Below are positions 16,980 to 25,700 of a DNA stretch of 64,000 bases, one piece after another. The notes beneath the pieces are model-generated. The model was not told the origin of the DNA. It saw only the letters and a program-made list of their open reading frames with translations, and made no database searches. The DNA is from Falseniella ignava CCUG 37419. GTDB lineage: Bacteria > Bacillota > Bacilli > Lactobacillales > Aerococcaceae. Position 1 is the stretch's first letter. Each line of letters opens with the position of its first letter. The position numbers and the translations under genes are program-made. Where the stretch lies: contig NZ_JH932301.1 in NCBI RefSeq assembly GCF_000301055.1, positions 421,212-485,211 of the forward strand, read 5' to 3'.

Positions 16980-17456
16980 TTGGATTTCGCCGTTTATACG
17001 TTCCCTTTTGGATTCTTGAAGATTGGCTATCGGGGAGAAGTTTTATTATTGCTACAGAAGATTGATGCGTCCGCTGATGCTGGAAGGAAGACAGACTTCA
17101 CAGAACGTGTCTATACAGAAATTATGGAGTATTTGAAGGGTGAACGAACGTCGTTCGATATTGCATATGAGCTAGAAGGAACGGAATTTCAAAAGAAAAT
17201 TTGGGAAGAACTAACAAAGATTCCCTATGGTGAAACGCGCACCTACAAAGAGATTGCCGTGGCGATTGGCAACCCTAACGCCAGTCGTGCCGTTGGAATG
17301 GCTAACAACAAAAACCCGCTGATGATGATAGTCCCTTGCCACAGAGTGATTGGGGCAAATGGCAAGCTGGTAGGTTATGGCGGGGGGCTTGCTATGAAGA
17401 GAGAGCTGTTAGCGATGGAAAGGCGGGCCATGAAAGGGGATCATGCTACCTCATGA
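16980..17456 (+). CDS. ogt: Methylated-DNA--protein-cysteine methyltransferase
   Basis: This suicide enzyme takes the methyl group off O6-methylguanine. The active site reads IVPCHRVIG with the acceptor Cys; GYGGGLAMKRELLAMER follows as in the family. The N-terminal half (FHPTG-type domain) is divergent. The DNA-binding helix is IPYGETRTYKEIA with ASRAVGMANNKNP after it. I prefer TTG 16980, which follows GTGAGGTG by 7 bases, giving 158 residues; ATG 16953 has no ribosome site. The stop overlaps the ATG of a truncated acetyltransferase-like fragment. Confidence 0.9.
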   Translation: MDFAVYTFPFGFLKIGYRGEVLLLLQKIDASADAGRKTDFTERVYTEIMEYLKGERTSFDIAYELEGTEFQKKIWEELTKIPYGETRTYKEIAVAIGNPNASRAVGMANNKNPLMMIVPCHRVIGANGKLVGYGGGLAMKRELLAMERRAMKGDHATS

Positions 17457-17575
17457 AATTAAAAGACATTAAAACCTACCGCAATCAACATCATTTGAGG
17501 AATTGTTATATTCAATTTGATTTGAATGATGAGGTTCTGTTTACTTCTCATTTGTTCTGTCAGTTGTATTTTTAA
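17453..17575 (+). pseudogene. Truncated duplicate of the GNAT-like gene at 32550
   Basis: Forty codons from ATG 17453, overlapping the ogt stop as ATGA. The segment IKTYRNQHHLRNCYIQFDLN is nearly identical to the N-terminus of the protein at 32550-33275, and the DNA at 17468-17530 matches 32613-32675 with only three differences in 63 bases. The rest of the gene is missing; a short unrelated tail follows to the stop. It is a partial gene duplication or the scar of a recombination event. Confidence 0.8.
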
Positions 17576-17630
17576 TTAATATGACCTATATTTATTCATA
17601 AAGTGACAATATAGAACCGAGGTGTACTAC

Positions 17631-19607
17631 ATGAAAATGTTGAAATGCATGCGTTGGATAATGTTAGTAGCAGGGATGAGTTTGTTAACAGGTGAGCCAG
17701 TCAGAGCAAATGAAGAGCTCCCTGAATACTATCGCCCTGTAATTGAGGATTATGAGAAGAATTTGGACCGGATATTGGATGCTGATTTCACGGGTCTTTA
17801 TGATAGTCCTTATATTTCTGAACTAGGAATTGCAAATGCGCGTCCTAGCGATAAAATTATTTATTCTATTCAGGACCTAGACCATAATGGGATTCCTGAA
17901 TTGCTATTGACTGGTGTGAATGAATACCGGAGTTTGTTCCATATCTTTACCTTTAATGGAGAAGAAGTTGTTACTGTCGCCGGTTACGACTATCCAGAAA
18001 GACCTGATACAGGAGAAATTGAAGCCCCATATGTTCATCTATCTCCTAAAAGCGGGTTAGATTTCTATCAGGATGGTAGGTTAGGTTATAGATTAACGTT
18101 CTCTGCCAGTGGAAGCTTCTATGCATTTGTTACCTTCAATGAAGGGGGTGACGATATTGTCCCGATTGCCGAATATTCTTCTTACTCACAAAACGACACA
18201 ATGGTGTACGAAGATAAAACACATCAAAAATTCCTAACAGAAGATGAATACCGTTCAATCATGCCTGGAGATGATGAATTGATTGATATTTATGAAGATT
18301 GGCAATGGTATGAGATTGGCGGCGGAGAGAGTGTCCAAGAGTCAAGCCAAGTTGATGTGGCCTTCTCCGAAGAGATGCAAGATTACTTGAACCGACTGCG
18401 GGATTTGAATCATCGCTGGTATGAGTTGCTTGATACATCATGGGATACGGAGCAAATCACTGTACACGACTTGATGGCATTGGATATTCAAGTATTTGAT
18501 GATGCGAATGTTTATCACCCCATTATTCCAGCAATGTATCGCAAAGCTCAAGATGTTGCTGCTGAATATGACGAGTCGGAAGACGCACATTATCGGATTA
18601 GAAATATTTCCGATTTAAAGACGATTGCCCAGAATACCTTTGCGATTGAGAAGATGCTTCTTCCTGAATTAACGGATGAATCACTCGAGGCACTCAATCA
18701 CTTAAGATTTTATTGCTTAGCAGCTTATTATGAAGCTATCAATCAGGCAGAAAAGGAAACTGGATTCTTATCGTACGGCTTCATACTAGAATCTTTAGAT
18801 GGCATGAAATACGATGTCGCAGAACTGTTCACGGTGGATGATGCCAGATATGACTTACTCAATCGGATTAGCATTGTTGCCGGAGAATCCGCAGAAATCA
18901 ATGGATTTGGCTTCAAATATTGGCAAATGGAATATTTCCAGAATCCATATCCAGAAGGCACGCACCATATTGTATCGATGCGAACATCAGCTGGTGCACA
19001 AGATATTAGTGGGGTCGGGATTTTCTTCATTGACAAATATACTGGTGAAATGCAATTCGCAACACTAGGGAACACTAATAATCCGCAAGAGATTGATCCA
19101 TTTGATTATCAAGCATACTATCAAGTAGATGTGACGAATCATTATCCAGCTTTTGAACCTGTTGAGTTCCCTGAATTACCGGCACCATCATTCGATGCTA
19201 AGGCTCATGAACGATTAGGCAATATTATGCAAAGTTGGGGAAGCACGATGAATCAAGTCTATCAACAATATACTCTCGAACATCCGGTTGATTTCTACGG
19301 CGGAACATTCCCGCGTAAGACGTTCGAAATCAATCTCGACGGTGAGATTACAACGATTCACTATCAGCACGACGGTGACGGAATTCTTGGTATCCGAATT
19401 GATGCCGTCTACTCAGATATTGAAGATACTGCAAATTCATCTGATGAACGACACTTATACTTATTTGTAGCTGACCCAACTCACCCTAGAGTCCTTGTAG
19501 CGTTACAGGGACCAGATGCCGATGGCCATACCCTCTTCTGGGACACTCAGAACTCCGATCTCATCGGACGCTTCAATTTCCTCGTGAAGGAACTTTATCA
19601 GGAATAA
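17631..19607 (+). CDS. Large secreted protein with EF-hand-like loop
   Basis: A 658-residue exported protein. Residues 1-28 form a signal peptide (WIMLVAGMSLLTGEPVRA, then ANEELPEYY after the likely cleavage site); there is no lipobox Cys. Near residue 83 the segment DLDHNGIPELLLTG has the D-x-D-x-N-G-x-x-E spacing of a calcium-binding loop found in many secreted Firmicutes proteins. The body is acidic and aromatic, without a recognisable catalytic motif or sortase signal. The start ATG 17631 follows GAGGTG by 6 bases. I do not recognise the family. It is a single gene, with repeat DNA downstream. Confidence 0.75.
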   Translation: MKMLKCMRWIMLVAGMSLLTGEPVRANEELPEYYRPVIEDYEKNLDRILDADFTGLYDSPYISELGIANARPSDKIIYSIQDLDHNGIPELLLTGVNEYRSLFHIFTFNGEEVVTVAGYDYPERPDTGEIEAPYVHLSPKSGLDFYQDGRLGYRLTFSASGSFYAFVTFNEGGDDIVPIAEYSSYSQNDTMVYEDKTHQKFLTEDEYRSIMPGDDELIDIYEDWQWYEIGGGESVQESSQVDVAFSEEMQDYLNRLRDLNHRWYELLDTSWDTEQITVHDLMALDIQVFDDANVYHPIIPAMYRKAQDVAAEYDESEDAHYRIRNISDLKTIAQNTFAIEKMLLPELTDESLEALNHLRFYCLAAYYEAINQAEKETGFLSYGFILESLDGMKYDVAELFTVDDARYDLLNRISIVAGESAEINGFGFKYWQMEYFQNPYPEGTHHIVSMRTSAGAQDISGVGIFFIDKYTGEMQFATLGNTNNPQEIDPFDYQAYYQVDVTNHYPAFEPVEFPELPAPSFDAKAHERLGNIMQSWGSTMNQVYQQYTLEHPVDFYGGTFPRKTFEINLDGEITTIHYQHDGDGILGIRIDAVYSDIEDTANSSDERHLYLFVADPTHPRVLVALQGPDADGHTLFWDTQNSDLIGRFNFLVKELYQE

Positions 19608-19760
19608 AATTAAAGAGAGACTGAGACATTCGTTCTATAATCGTTGCTAGATACGAAAAATATAGATAATACGCACATATTATCTACAAAATATTGTAAA
19701 ATAATATATTGAGGATACAAAAAAACAGTAATTATCCGAAGAAGAATGTATAGACTTAAA

Positions 19761-19823
19761 ACGAGGCTGGGACAAAAGTCTCTAAAAAATCGACGAGCGT
19801 AAAATTTAATTTAACGCTCGTCG
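19761..19823. repeat. Intergenic repeat with a long hairpin
   Basis: CGAGGCTGGGACAAAAGTC (19762-19780) is the kind of short intergenic repeat seen across streptococci, enterococci and staphylococci. It is followed by CGACGAGCGT (19791-19800) and ACGCTCGTCG (19814-19823), an almost uninterrupted palindrome that could serve as a bidirectional terminator. A related start, GAGACTGAGACATTCG, occurs at 19617. Confidence 0.6.
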
Positions 19824-19937
19824 GTTATATTTATTATAGAACCTTAATGCCTACTGCCTGCAACATGATACAGTTGTATGAAGGTGTTTAAAATGTTATT
19901 ATCTAGCCAACTTGTATTTTAAGTGGAGGTGCCTCGA

Positions 19938-20030
19938 GTGTCTGATTATGGGAAGGTCAAATTGAAGATAGACCAGCAACTTAAAATAAGTGGCATGAGT
20001 AAAAATCAACTGGAGGAGAAGGCGAAGTAA
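19938..20030 (+). pseudogene. YozG-like XRE helix-turn-helix fragment
   Basis: GTG 19938, after TGGAGGTG, encodes 30 codons ending KVKLKIDQQLKISGMSKNQL EEKAK and then TAA. The text matches the first helix and turn of small XRE regulators of the YozG kind, which sit beside membrane genes. The rest of the domain is absent; the sequence runs straight into recombinase coding DNA, so a deletion joined the two. Confidence 0.6.
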
Positions 20031-20033
20031 CCT

Positions 20034-20413
20034 TTACTCTGGCAAACGAAAGAAGAAGCGGTTCATCAAGGGAAGTATGCTTTAACAGGGAAAGTGTTTT
20101 GTAGTCACTTTGGGATATCTTCCGACGCATCAAGTGGAATAGTCGGGGAAGTAAGGCTATCATTTAGCGGTGTGTGACTCGAGTTAAAAATCATACCCAA
20201 TGTCCAGCCCGAACAATCAAAGAGGAAGTGCTACATCAAGCAATTGTGGATGTGTTGAACCAAATGCTTGAGGGAAAAGAGAGTTATTTAGGCCAATTAG
20301 AACGTAATATTAGTCAGGTTTTGGACCAAACTTATGATCAAAAGGTTGAGCGAGCGGATGACCAGCTTGAAATGACTTTGAAAACGGGAGAAATCGTAAG
20401 GATAGACAAATAA
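20034..20413 (+). pseudogene. Serine recombinase, C-terminal remnant
   Basis: The reading KYALTGKVFCSHFG, then after frame changes CVTRVKNHTQCPARTIKEEV and LHQAIVDVLNQML, is the zinc beta-ribbon part of a large serine recombinase (resolvase/integrase type). One Cys of the first knuckle has become Phe and at least one frameshift separates the first knuckle from the second. An open frame remains from 20174 to 20413. The catalytic domain is gone. It marks an earlier mobile element at the edge of the defence island. Confidence 0.78.
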
Positions 20414-20468
20414 GAGAGACCTAGAGCTATGTTGTGACGCTGACATAGTTCTGTGTCTCTTATTTTTA
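20413..20468. terminator. Bidirectional terminator
   Basis: AGAGACCTAGAGCTATGT pairs with ACATAGTTCTGTGTCTCT around a short loop, with T-rich tails on both strands. It lies between a rightward remnant and the leftward abi gene and can serve both. A relative occurs at 38074. Confidence 0.8.
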
Positions 20469-20479
20469 GTCGAACAACT

Positions 20480-21508
20480 TTATAACAATTGGTCTAAGCT
20501 TTGAACAATATTAATTTTAAGGAGTTCCTTCCAATCATCAACAAATCCTATTTTTGATAAGTGAACTATTTTTGAATCTTGGCTAAGTCGTTCATCCAGT
20601 GTTTCTAGAAAAACATTCCATCGTTGATGTGTCTCCCTGGAGTCGAAGAGTAAGATATTCTTAAGGCTGATTAAATAGGCAAACAGGTCTCTATTATCAT
20701 TTTTCTTTTTTCCATAGCGTTTCATTTTACGCATGTCATGAGAGTAAAGCTGTGGATTACCACTGATCAGCAATTTACCATATATACGCTGGTTGTGTGC
20801 GCATAAGTTTCTGAGAAACCAGGCAGCAGAAAACCATGAAAATAATCTAGCCTGGATTTCTTCCCCTTTAATTTTCTTTAACTTTTGATGCCGTGAGAGG
20901 AAACCATAGTAAACCCAGTTTTTCTTGATATCGTTATTCAGTGATGAAAAGAAGAAAGAAATTTGGCCAAATGTCATTTCTTCTGCCAAGACCCATAAAG
21001 GGATACGCCCCTGTTTCTTGTCGAGATGGTGTTTGAAAGCAAGGGAAGTTTGATTTTCTTCGACAGTTTTTTCAAGACTTTCAAGCACTTCGTTATACTT
21101 TTCAGTGTTTAAATACAGCTTTTCATCTAGATAGCATTCTCCTTTTTGATAAGGACCTTTATAATTAACACAGGCACTTGTAACGACCGTTGTTTTCATC
21201 ATTTCCTCTATTCGATAGGTAAATGGACTGATTGCCTGCCTTAAAAACTCATCGAAATGAGCTAGCTGCATTAGGTCTGAAAAAGTAAATGAATTATGTT
21301 GATTGTCGTAGGGCAGTTGTTTTTTATATATGGATAGGGAATAGTAGTTTCTTGTTTTGAGAACAAGCCTTGCTTCAGATCTTTCAGAGGTAGAAAAAGT
21401 TAGCGGCAAATTATCAGAGCACTCTAAACGATGAATGAGTCCATCAATATTTAAGAAAGGTTTTACCAATGTAGAAGTTTCCCTAGAAAATTTGAATGAC
21501 TCTGGCAT
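20480..21508 (-). CDS. Abi family protein (AbiD/AbiF-type, Abi_2)
   Basis: A 342-residue abortive-infection protein. The Abi_2 family defends lactococci against phages, probably as a HEPN-type ribonuclease; the R-x4-6-H signature appears as FLRNLCAHNQRIYG (near residue 240). Other family text: RNYYSLSIYKKQLP, FDEFLRQAISPFTYRIEEMM, PLWVLAEEMTFGQISFFFSS. The start at ATG 21508 is set by GAGGAGG nine bases ahead; the open frame runs further but would translate that ribosome site. A terminator-like RNA hairpin lies between promoter and gene, as in abiF RNA loci. It neighbours a restriction-modification system. Confidence 0.9.
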   Translation of the reverse strand: MPESFKFSRETSTLVKPFLNIDGLIHRLECSDNLPLTFSTSERSEARLVLKTRNYYSLSIYKKQLPYDNQHNSFTFSDLMQLAHFDEFLRQAISPFTYRIEEMMKTTVVTSACVNYKGPYQKGECYLDEKLYLNTEKYNEVLESLEKTVEENQTSLAFKHHLDKKQGRIPLWVLAEEMTFGQISFFFSSLNNDIKKNWVYYGFLSRHQKLKKIKGEEIQARLFSWFSAAWFLRNLCAHNQRIYGKLLISGNPQLYSHDMRKMKRYGKKKNDNRDLFAYLISLKNILLFDSRETHQRWNVFLETLDERLSQDSKIVHLSKIGFVDDWKELLKINIVQSLDQLL

Positions 21509-21524
21509 TTTCACTAACCTCCTC

Positions 21525-21575
21525 AAAAAAATGACCCACTACGTTTTGAATCAGGGAACGTAGCGGGTTCTGGTA
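21525..21575 (-). ncRNA. Leader RNA with terminator hairpin (abiF-type RNA candidate)
   Basis: Read on the minus strand, ACCCGCTACGTT and AACGTAGTGGGT form a 12-bp stem (one G-U pair) around CCCTGATTCAA and are followed at once by CATTTTTTT and then the GAGGAGG ribosome site of the abi gene. The promoter is so close that the RNA would begin only about six bases before the stem. Most transcripts should stop here, giving a stable RNA of roughly 50 nt. Abi_2 genes are known to be preceded by the conserved abiF RNA motif, proposed to act like a type III antitoxin. I match it by position and shape, not by alignment. Confidence 0.68.
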
Positions 21576-21580
21576 CCTAG

Positions 21581-21609
21581 ATTATAACGGAAAATTTTCT
21601 TAAATACAA
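21581..21609 (-). promoter_or_regulatory. Promoter of the abi leader RNA
   Basis: On the minus strand TTGTAT (21609-21604), 17 bases, TATAAT (21586-21581). Perfect -10 and fair -35 at ideal spacing. Confidence 0.75.
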
Positions 21610-21652
21610 GGGTCAAGCCGAATTTTGGTGATTTTCAAACTATGCTACTTAC

Positions 21653-21699
21653 CCAACATACTAAAATCAATCTATCCCTTACCCCCAACACATGTTGAG
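21653..21699. repeat. Dispersed intergenic repeat, copy E
   Basis: Identical over 47 bases to 49-95. It sits between the divergent abi promoter and the restriction-modification operon, 21.6 kb from its twin. The downstream flank (TGCGTCGTATTGATTG) partly matches copy A (ACGGTAGTATTGATGA). Confidence 0.75.
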
Positions 21700-21766
21700 T
21701 GCGTCGTATTGATTGAAAAGAAAAGCTGATAGGGATAGGGTTTGTATAGATTTACGATGTAGAAGG

Positions 21767-21791
21767 AAGCTCCTGAGAGGGGGCTTTTTTC
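21767..21791 (+). terminator. Terminator-like hairpin upstream of the methylase gene
   Basis: AAGCTCC, loop TGAGAG, GGGGCTT and a T run. No intact gene precedes it on this strand, so it may end a lost gene or belong to the repeat. Confidence 0.65.
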
Positions 21792-21973
21792 TGTTGAGGG
21801 AAGGAAAATGATGGAAATGTGGGTGGGCGTATGTGGGAACTGATCGACTTATTATTAACTGATTATCGGACTTGCATGTGATGTAAAAGCTTTCAATATA
21901 TGCTAGAATATACATTAATGAAAGTGAATAGATTTAACAAATACTAGTCTAAATCTTGGGAGGGAATTGCTTG

Positions 21974-22738
21974 ATGGGAAATAAAGAAGTGATTATTAAA
22001 AGTAAGAAGCGCGTTCAAAAGCATGGAGAAGTTTTCACTCCCAAGCGGATTGTCAAAATGATGCTTGATCAACCAGGAATCAAGGAAGCTTGCGAATCAG
22101 TTACTGCTACCTTTTTGGAACCTTCAGCTGGAGAAGGGGCATTTTTAATTGAAATACTCAAACGAAAACTTAGTATCGTACAAAAGAACTATAATGAGAA
22201 TCTCGCTCAGTATGAGAATTATTCCCTCCTTGCGTTAACCACGCTCTATGGAGTAGAGCTCTTAGAAGATAACGCGCAGCGATGTGTCATGAATTTGTAT
22301 AAAATATATAATGATTTTTATCGCGAAGCGGCTGAAGCGCACGAAACCAAAGTTAGAGATAAGATATTTCGAGCCGCTCAATATATCATTTCTAAAAATA
22401 TTGTCCAAGGGAACTTTTTGACAAAAGAACAAGTTAATGGAGATCCAATCATATTCACGGAATGGAAACTATTAGATACAAGAGCGAATCAGAAAAAACT
22501 CAAAGTTCAAAGAACGGAATATAGTTTAGAAGAAATTGCAGAGGGTACGGAACATGAATCGGGCTATATTCATGGAACTTTATTGCCAGTGGAAGAAGCT
22601 CAATTAAGCTTGTTCGACTTATTTGAGGATGAGATATCAGATGAAGAACCAGAAAAAAACTATCGTTACTTGCCATGTTGGATTGAAGATGTTCATTTAG
22701 AGGAAATGGAGGAAATCGATGAGTCGGACACAAATTAA
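21974..22738 (+). CDS. N6-adenine methylase-like subunit of a restriction-modification system
   Basis: A 254-residue protein with a clear SAM-binding motif I, FLEPSAGEGAFLIEILKR, preceded by GEVFTPKRIVKMMLD, a stretch seen before motif I in Eco57I/type I modification proteins. YGVELLEDNAQRCVMNLY follows. It has no NPPY catalytic motif of its own; that motif is in the next protein. Similar two-gene pairs occur in many Firmicutes. The start ATG 21974 follows GGGAGGG; its 3' end overlaps the next gene by 20 bases, so the two are translationally coupled and probably act as one complex. Confidence 0.82.
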   Translation: MGNKEVIIKSKKRVQKHGEVFTPKRIVKMMLDQPGIKEACESVTATFLEPSAGEGAFLIEILKRKLSIVQKNYNENLAQYENYSLLALTTLYGVELLEDNAQRCVMNLYKIYNDFYREAAEAHETKVRDKIFRAAQYIISKNIVQGNFLTKEQVNGDPIIFTEWKLLDTRANQKKLKVQRTEYSLEEIAEGTEHESGYIHGTLLPVEEAQLSLFDLFEDEISDEEPEKNYRYLPCWIEDVHLEEMEEIDESDTN

Positions 22739-25700
22739 ACCTTTCGAGGAACTCAATCTAAAGATCTATGGTTATACATTGCCCCAAGTGCCTGATCATG
22801 ATGGTTATATTAAGATAGGTGAGACCTCACGAGAAGTAGAAGCTCGAATTCACGAACAAGTAGGGACTGCGGGATTAACTCCTGAAATTCAATTCCACCG
22901 TGTCGCTCAAAGAAAAGATGGACAATGGTTCCATGATAGTGATCTTCACCGTTATCTTATATCTCGAGGAATCCGCCGTCATAATTTTGGTACGAGCGCC
23001 AATGAATGGTTCTACTTTAATGGTCAGATTGAAAGAGCGGAGACTTTAACGGATGAGTTCATCCAATCAGGCGCCAGTAAACAACAAGTAACCATTGAAC
23101 CGATAGATTATGAGCTTCGAAGTGAACAGGCTGAAGCTGTTGAGGAAACATTGGCATACTATCGTCAAGAAGGCAACGACCGAGAATTTTTGTGGAATGC
23201 TAAACCACGCTTTGGTAAGACGTTAACGACGTATGATTTGATGCTGCAGCTAGGGGCTGTTAATACGCTAATTGTCACGAATCGCCCGGCGATTGCGAAC
23301 TCTTGGTATGAGGACTTCCATAAATTCATTAGTCATCAAGAACCGAATATGAAGTTCGTCTCCGAAACAGATGCCTTAAAAGGGAAAGGCATGACACGGG
23401 ATGAATTTATCGAATTTGTCGTCTCAGAAGAGGCTGGAGATGCTAAACAAGTGACGTTTATTTCGCTACAAGATTTGAAAGGGGCACGTTTTGCAGGAGG
23501 TCCTCATAAAAAGTTAGACTGGGTAGCTGAAATTCCTTGGGATCTCTTAGTCATTGATGAAGCGCACGAAGGGGTAGATACTCGTAAGACGGACCGCGCT
23601 TTTGAGAAAATTAATCGCGACTTTACACTTCATTTATCTGGAACGCCATTTAAAGCCATTGCGAATGAGAAGTTTTTGGCGGATCAAATATATAATTGGT
23701 CTTATCTTGATGAGCAACAAGCGAAGGCGAACTGGGATCCGACACTTGATACCAATCCTTATGAAAAATTACCTACCTTAAGTCTTTTTACTTATCAGAT
23801 GAGTAGCCTCGTTCAAGATCGACTACAAAGAGGGGCGAACCTAGAAGAAGACGGTAATATGGATTATGCTTTTGACTTGAACGAATTCTTCGCAACGAAG
23901 GATAATGGGCGTTTTGAGTATGAGGCGAGTGTCCTAAAGTTCTTGGATAATTTGTCGCAAGGCAAGATGCCTTTTTCACCGACGGAGTATCGTCACCAGT
24001 TAGATCATACATTTTGGCTCCTACCAAGAGTTGCCTCTGCCAAGGCGCTTGAAGCATTATTGAAGAAACATCCTGTCTTCAAGGATTACCAAATCATCTT
24101 AGCTGCTGGGGATGGTGAAAGTCTAATTGATAGTGAAACGGAATTAGAACAAAGTCAAGAAGTTAAGAAAAATAAAAAATCATACGATAAAGTCAAAGCA
24201 GCGATTGAGAAATATCCTAAGACAATTACCCTATCTGTTGGGCAACTTACAACAGGGGTAACGATTCCTGAGTGGACAGCTGTGTTGATGTTGTCAAATA
24301 TTAAGTCACCTGCGTTATATTTCCAAGCAGCCTTTAGAGCACAGAACCCTTATGAGTATGAAAAGGATGGACAACTCTTCCGTAAAGAGAATGCTTATAT
24401 CTTTGACTTTGCGCCAGAACGTACGTTGATTCTCTTTGATGAGTTTGCGAATAACCTAACACCTGGTCAATCAGAGACAACAAAGCAACGTCACGACCAG
24501 ATTAAGACGTTGTTGAATTTCTTCCCGGTGATTGCAGAAGATGATCAAGGGGAGATGCAAGAGCTCAATGCCGAGGAAGTATTGACCATTCCGCGTCATA
24601 TTAAAGCACGTGAAGTCGTTCGTCAAGGCTTCATGTCTAACCTGCTCTTCAATAATATTGTAGGAATCTTCGGCGCGCCAAAAGAATTGGTTGGAATTAT
24701 TAATAAGATTAAGCCCGAAGAAAATAAGAAGCATGCGAAAGAAGCACGGCCGATTGATTTACAGAATCCGATGCTGAATGATCGCGGTGAAGTTGAAATT
24801 CCTGATGAAATCGTGATTAACCGAACTCGAGATATCTTTGGTGATAAAGTCTTCCAAGTCGAAGATAAGCCGGAATCTGTAACAGTGACGGATTTAACCA
24901 ACCGCTTCATGGATAGTATTAAAGAGGACTTTGACGAGTTAAAAGATCAATTTGACTTGAATATAACCCAGACTAATCGTGTTCAAGATAATGTCAGACG
25001 AAATATCAAAGATGTGGTTGAGGAAGAAGTGAACTACTTTACAACCCAGACAACTTACATTCAAAAAGACTATAATGATGCGCTTGTAAATCCTAATAAT
25101 ACCAAAACCATGACCGAACTTGATGAAGAGCGTCAAGCAAAAGAAAGAGAACTCCGCCAAGAGTTCCAACAAAATATTCAAAAAAGAACCCAAGAAACAT
25201 TGAACAAAACTGTCGAAACAGAATATAAGAAAATTGAAGAACGGAAGAAAAACAAAACGGAGCAAGATACCCGAGATCATCTACGTGGATTTACTCGGAC
25301 GATTCCAGCCTTCCTCATGGCGTATGGTGACCGAGATACAAGGTTAAATAATTTTGAACAGAACATTGCCCCAGATACTTTCTTGGAAATCACATCGATT
25401 ACGATTGAAGAATTTAGAAAGTTACGTGATGGCTTTAAGTATGTCGATGATGAGGGTCAAGAACGTGAGTTTAAAGGGTTCTTTGATGAGACGGTCTTTA
25501 ATGCCAGTGTCCAAGAATTCTTTGATAAGAAAGACGAACTAGCGAATTACTTTGATGAGAAACTACCTGAAGACATTTTTGACTATATTCCGAATCAACA
25601 GACCAATCAGATTTATACGCCACGAGGGGTCGTTAAATTGATGGTAGATAAGTTAGAAGAAGAGAACCCTGGAATCTTCCAGGATAAGCATATGAAGTTT

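Noticed and set aside
25080-25300. Antisense ORFs within the large restriction gene
   Set aside because: They mirror the strong codon pattern of a coiled-coil segment; no start signals.
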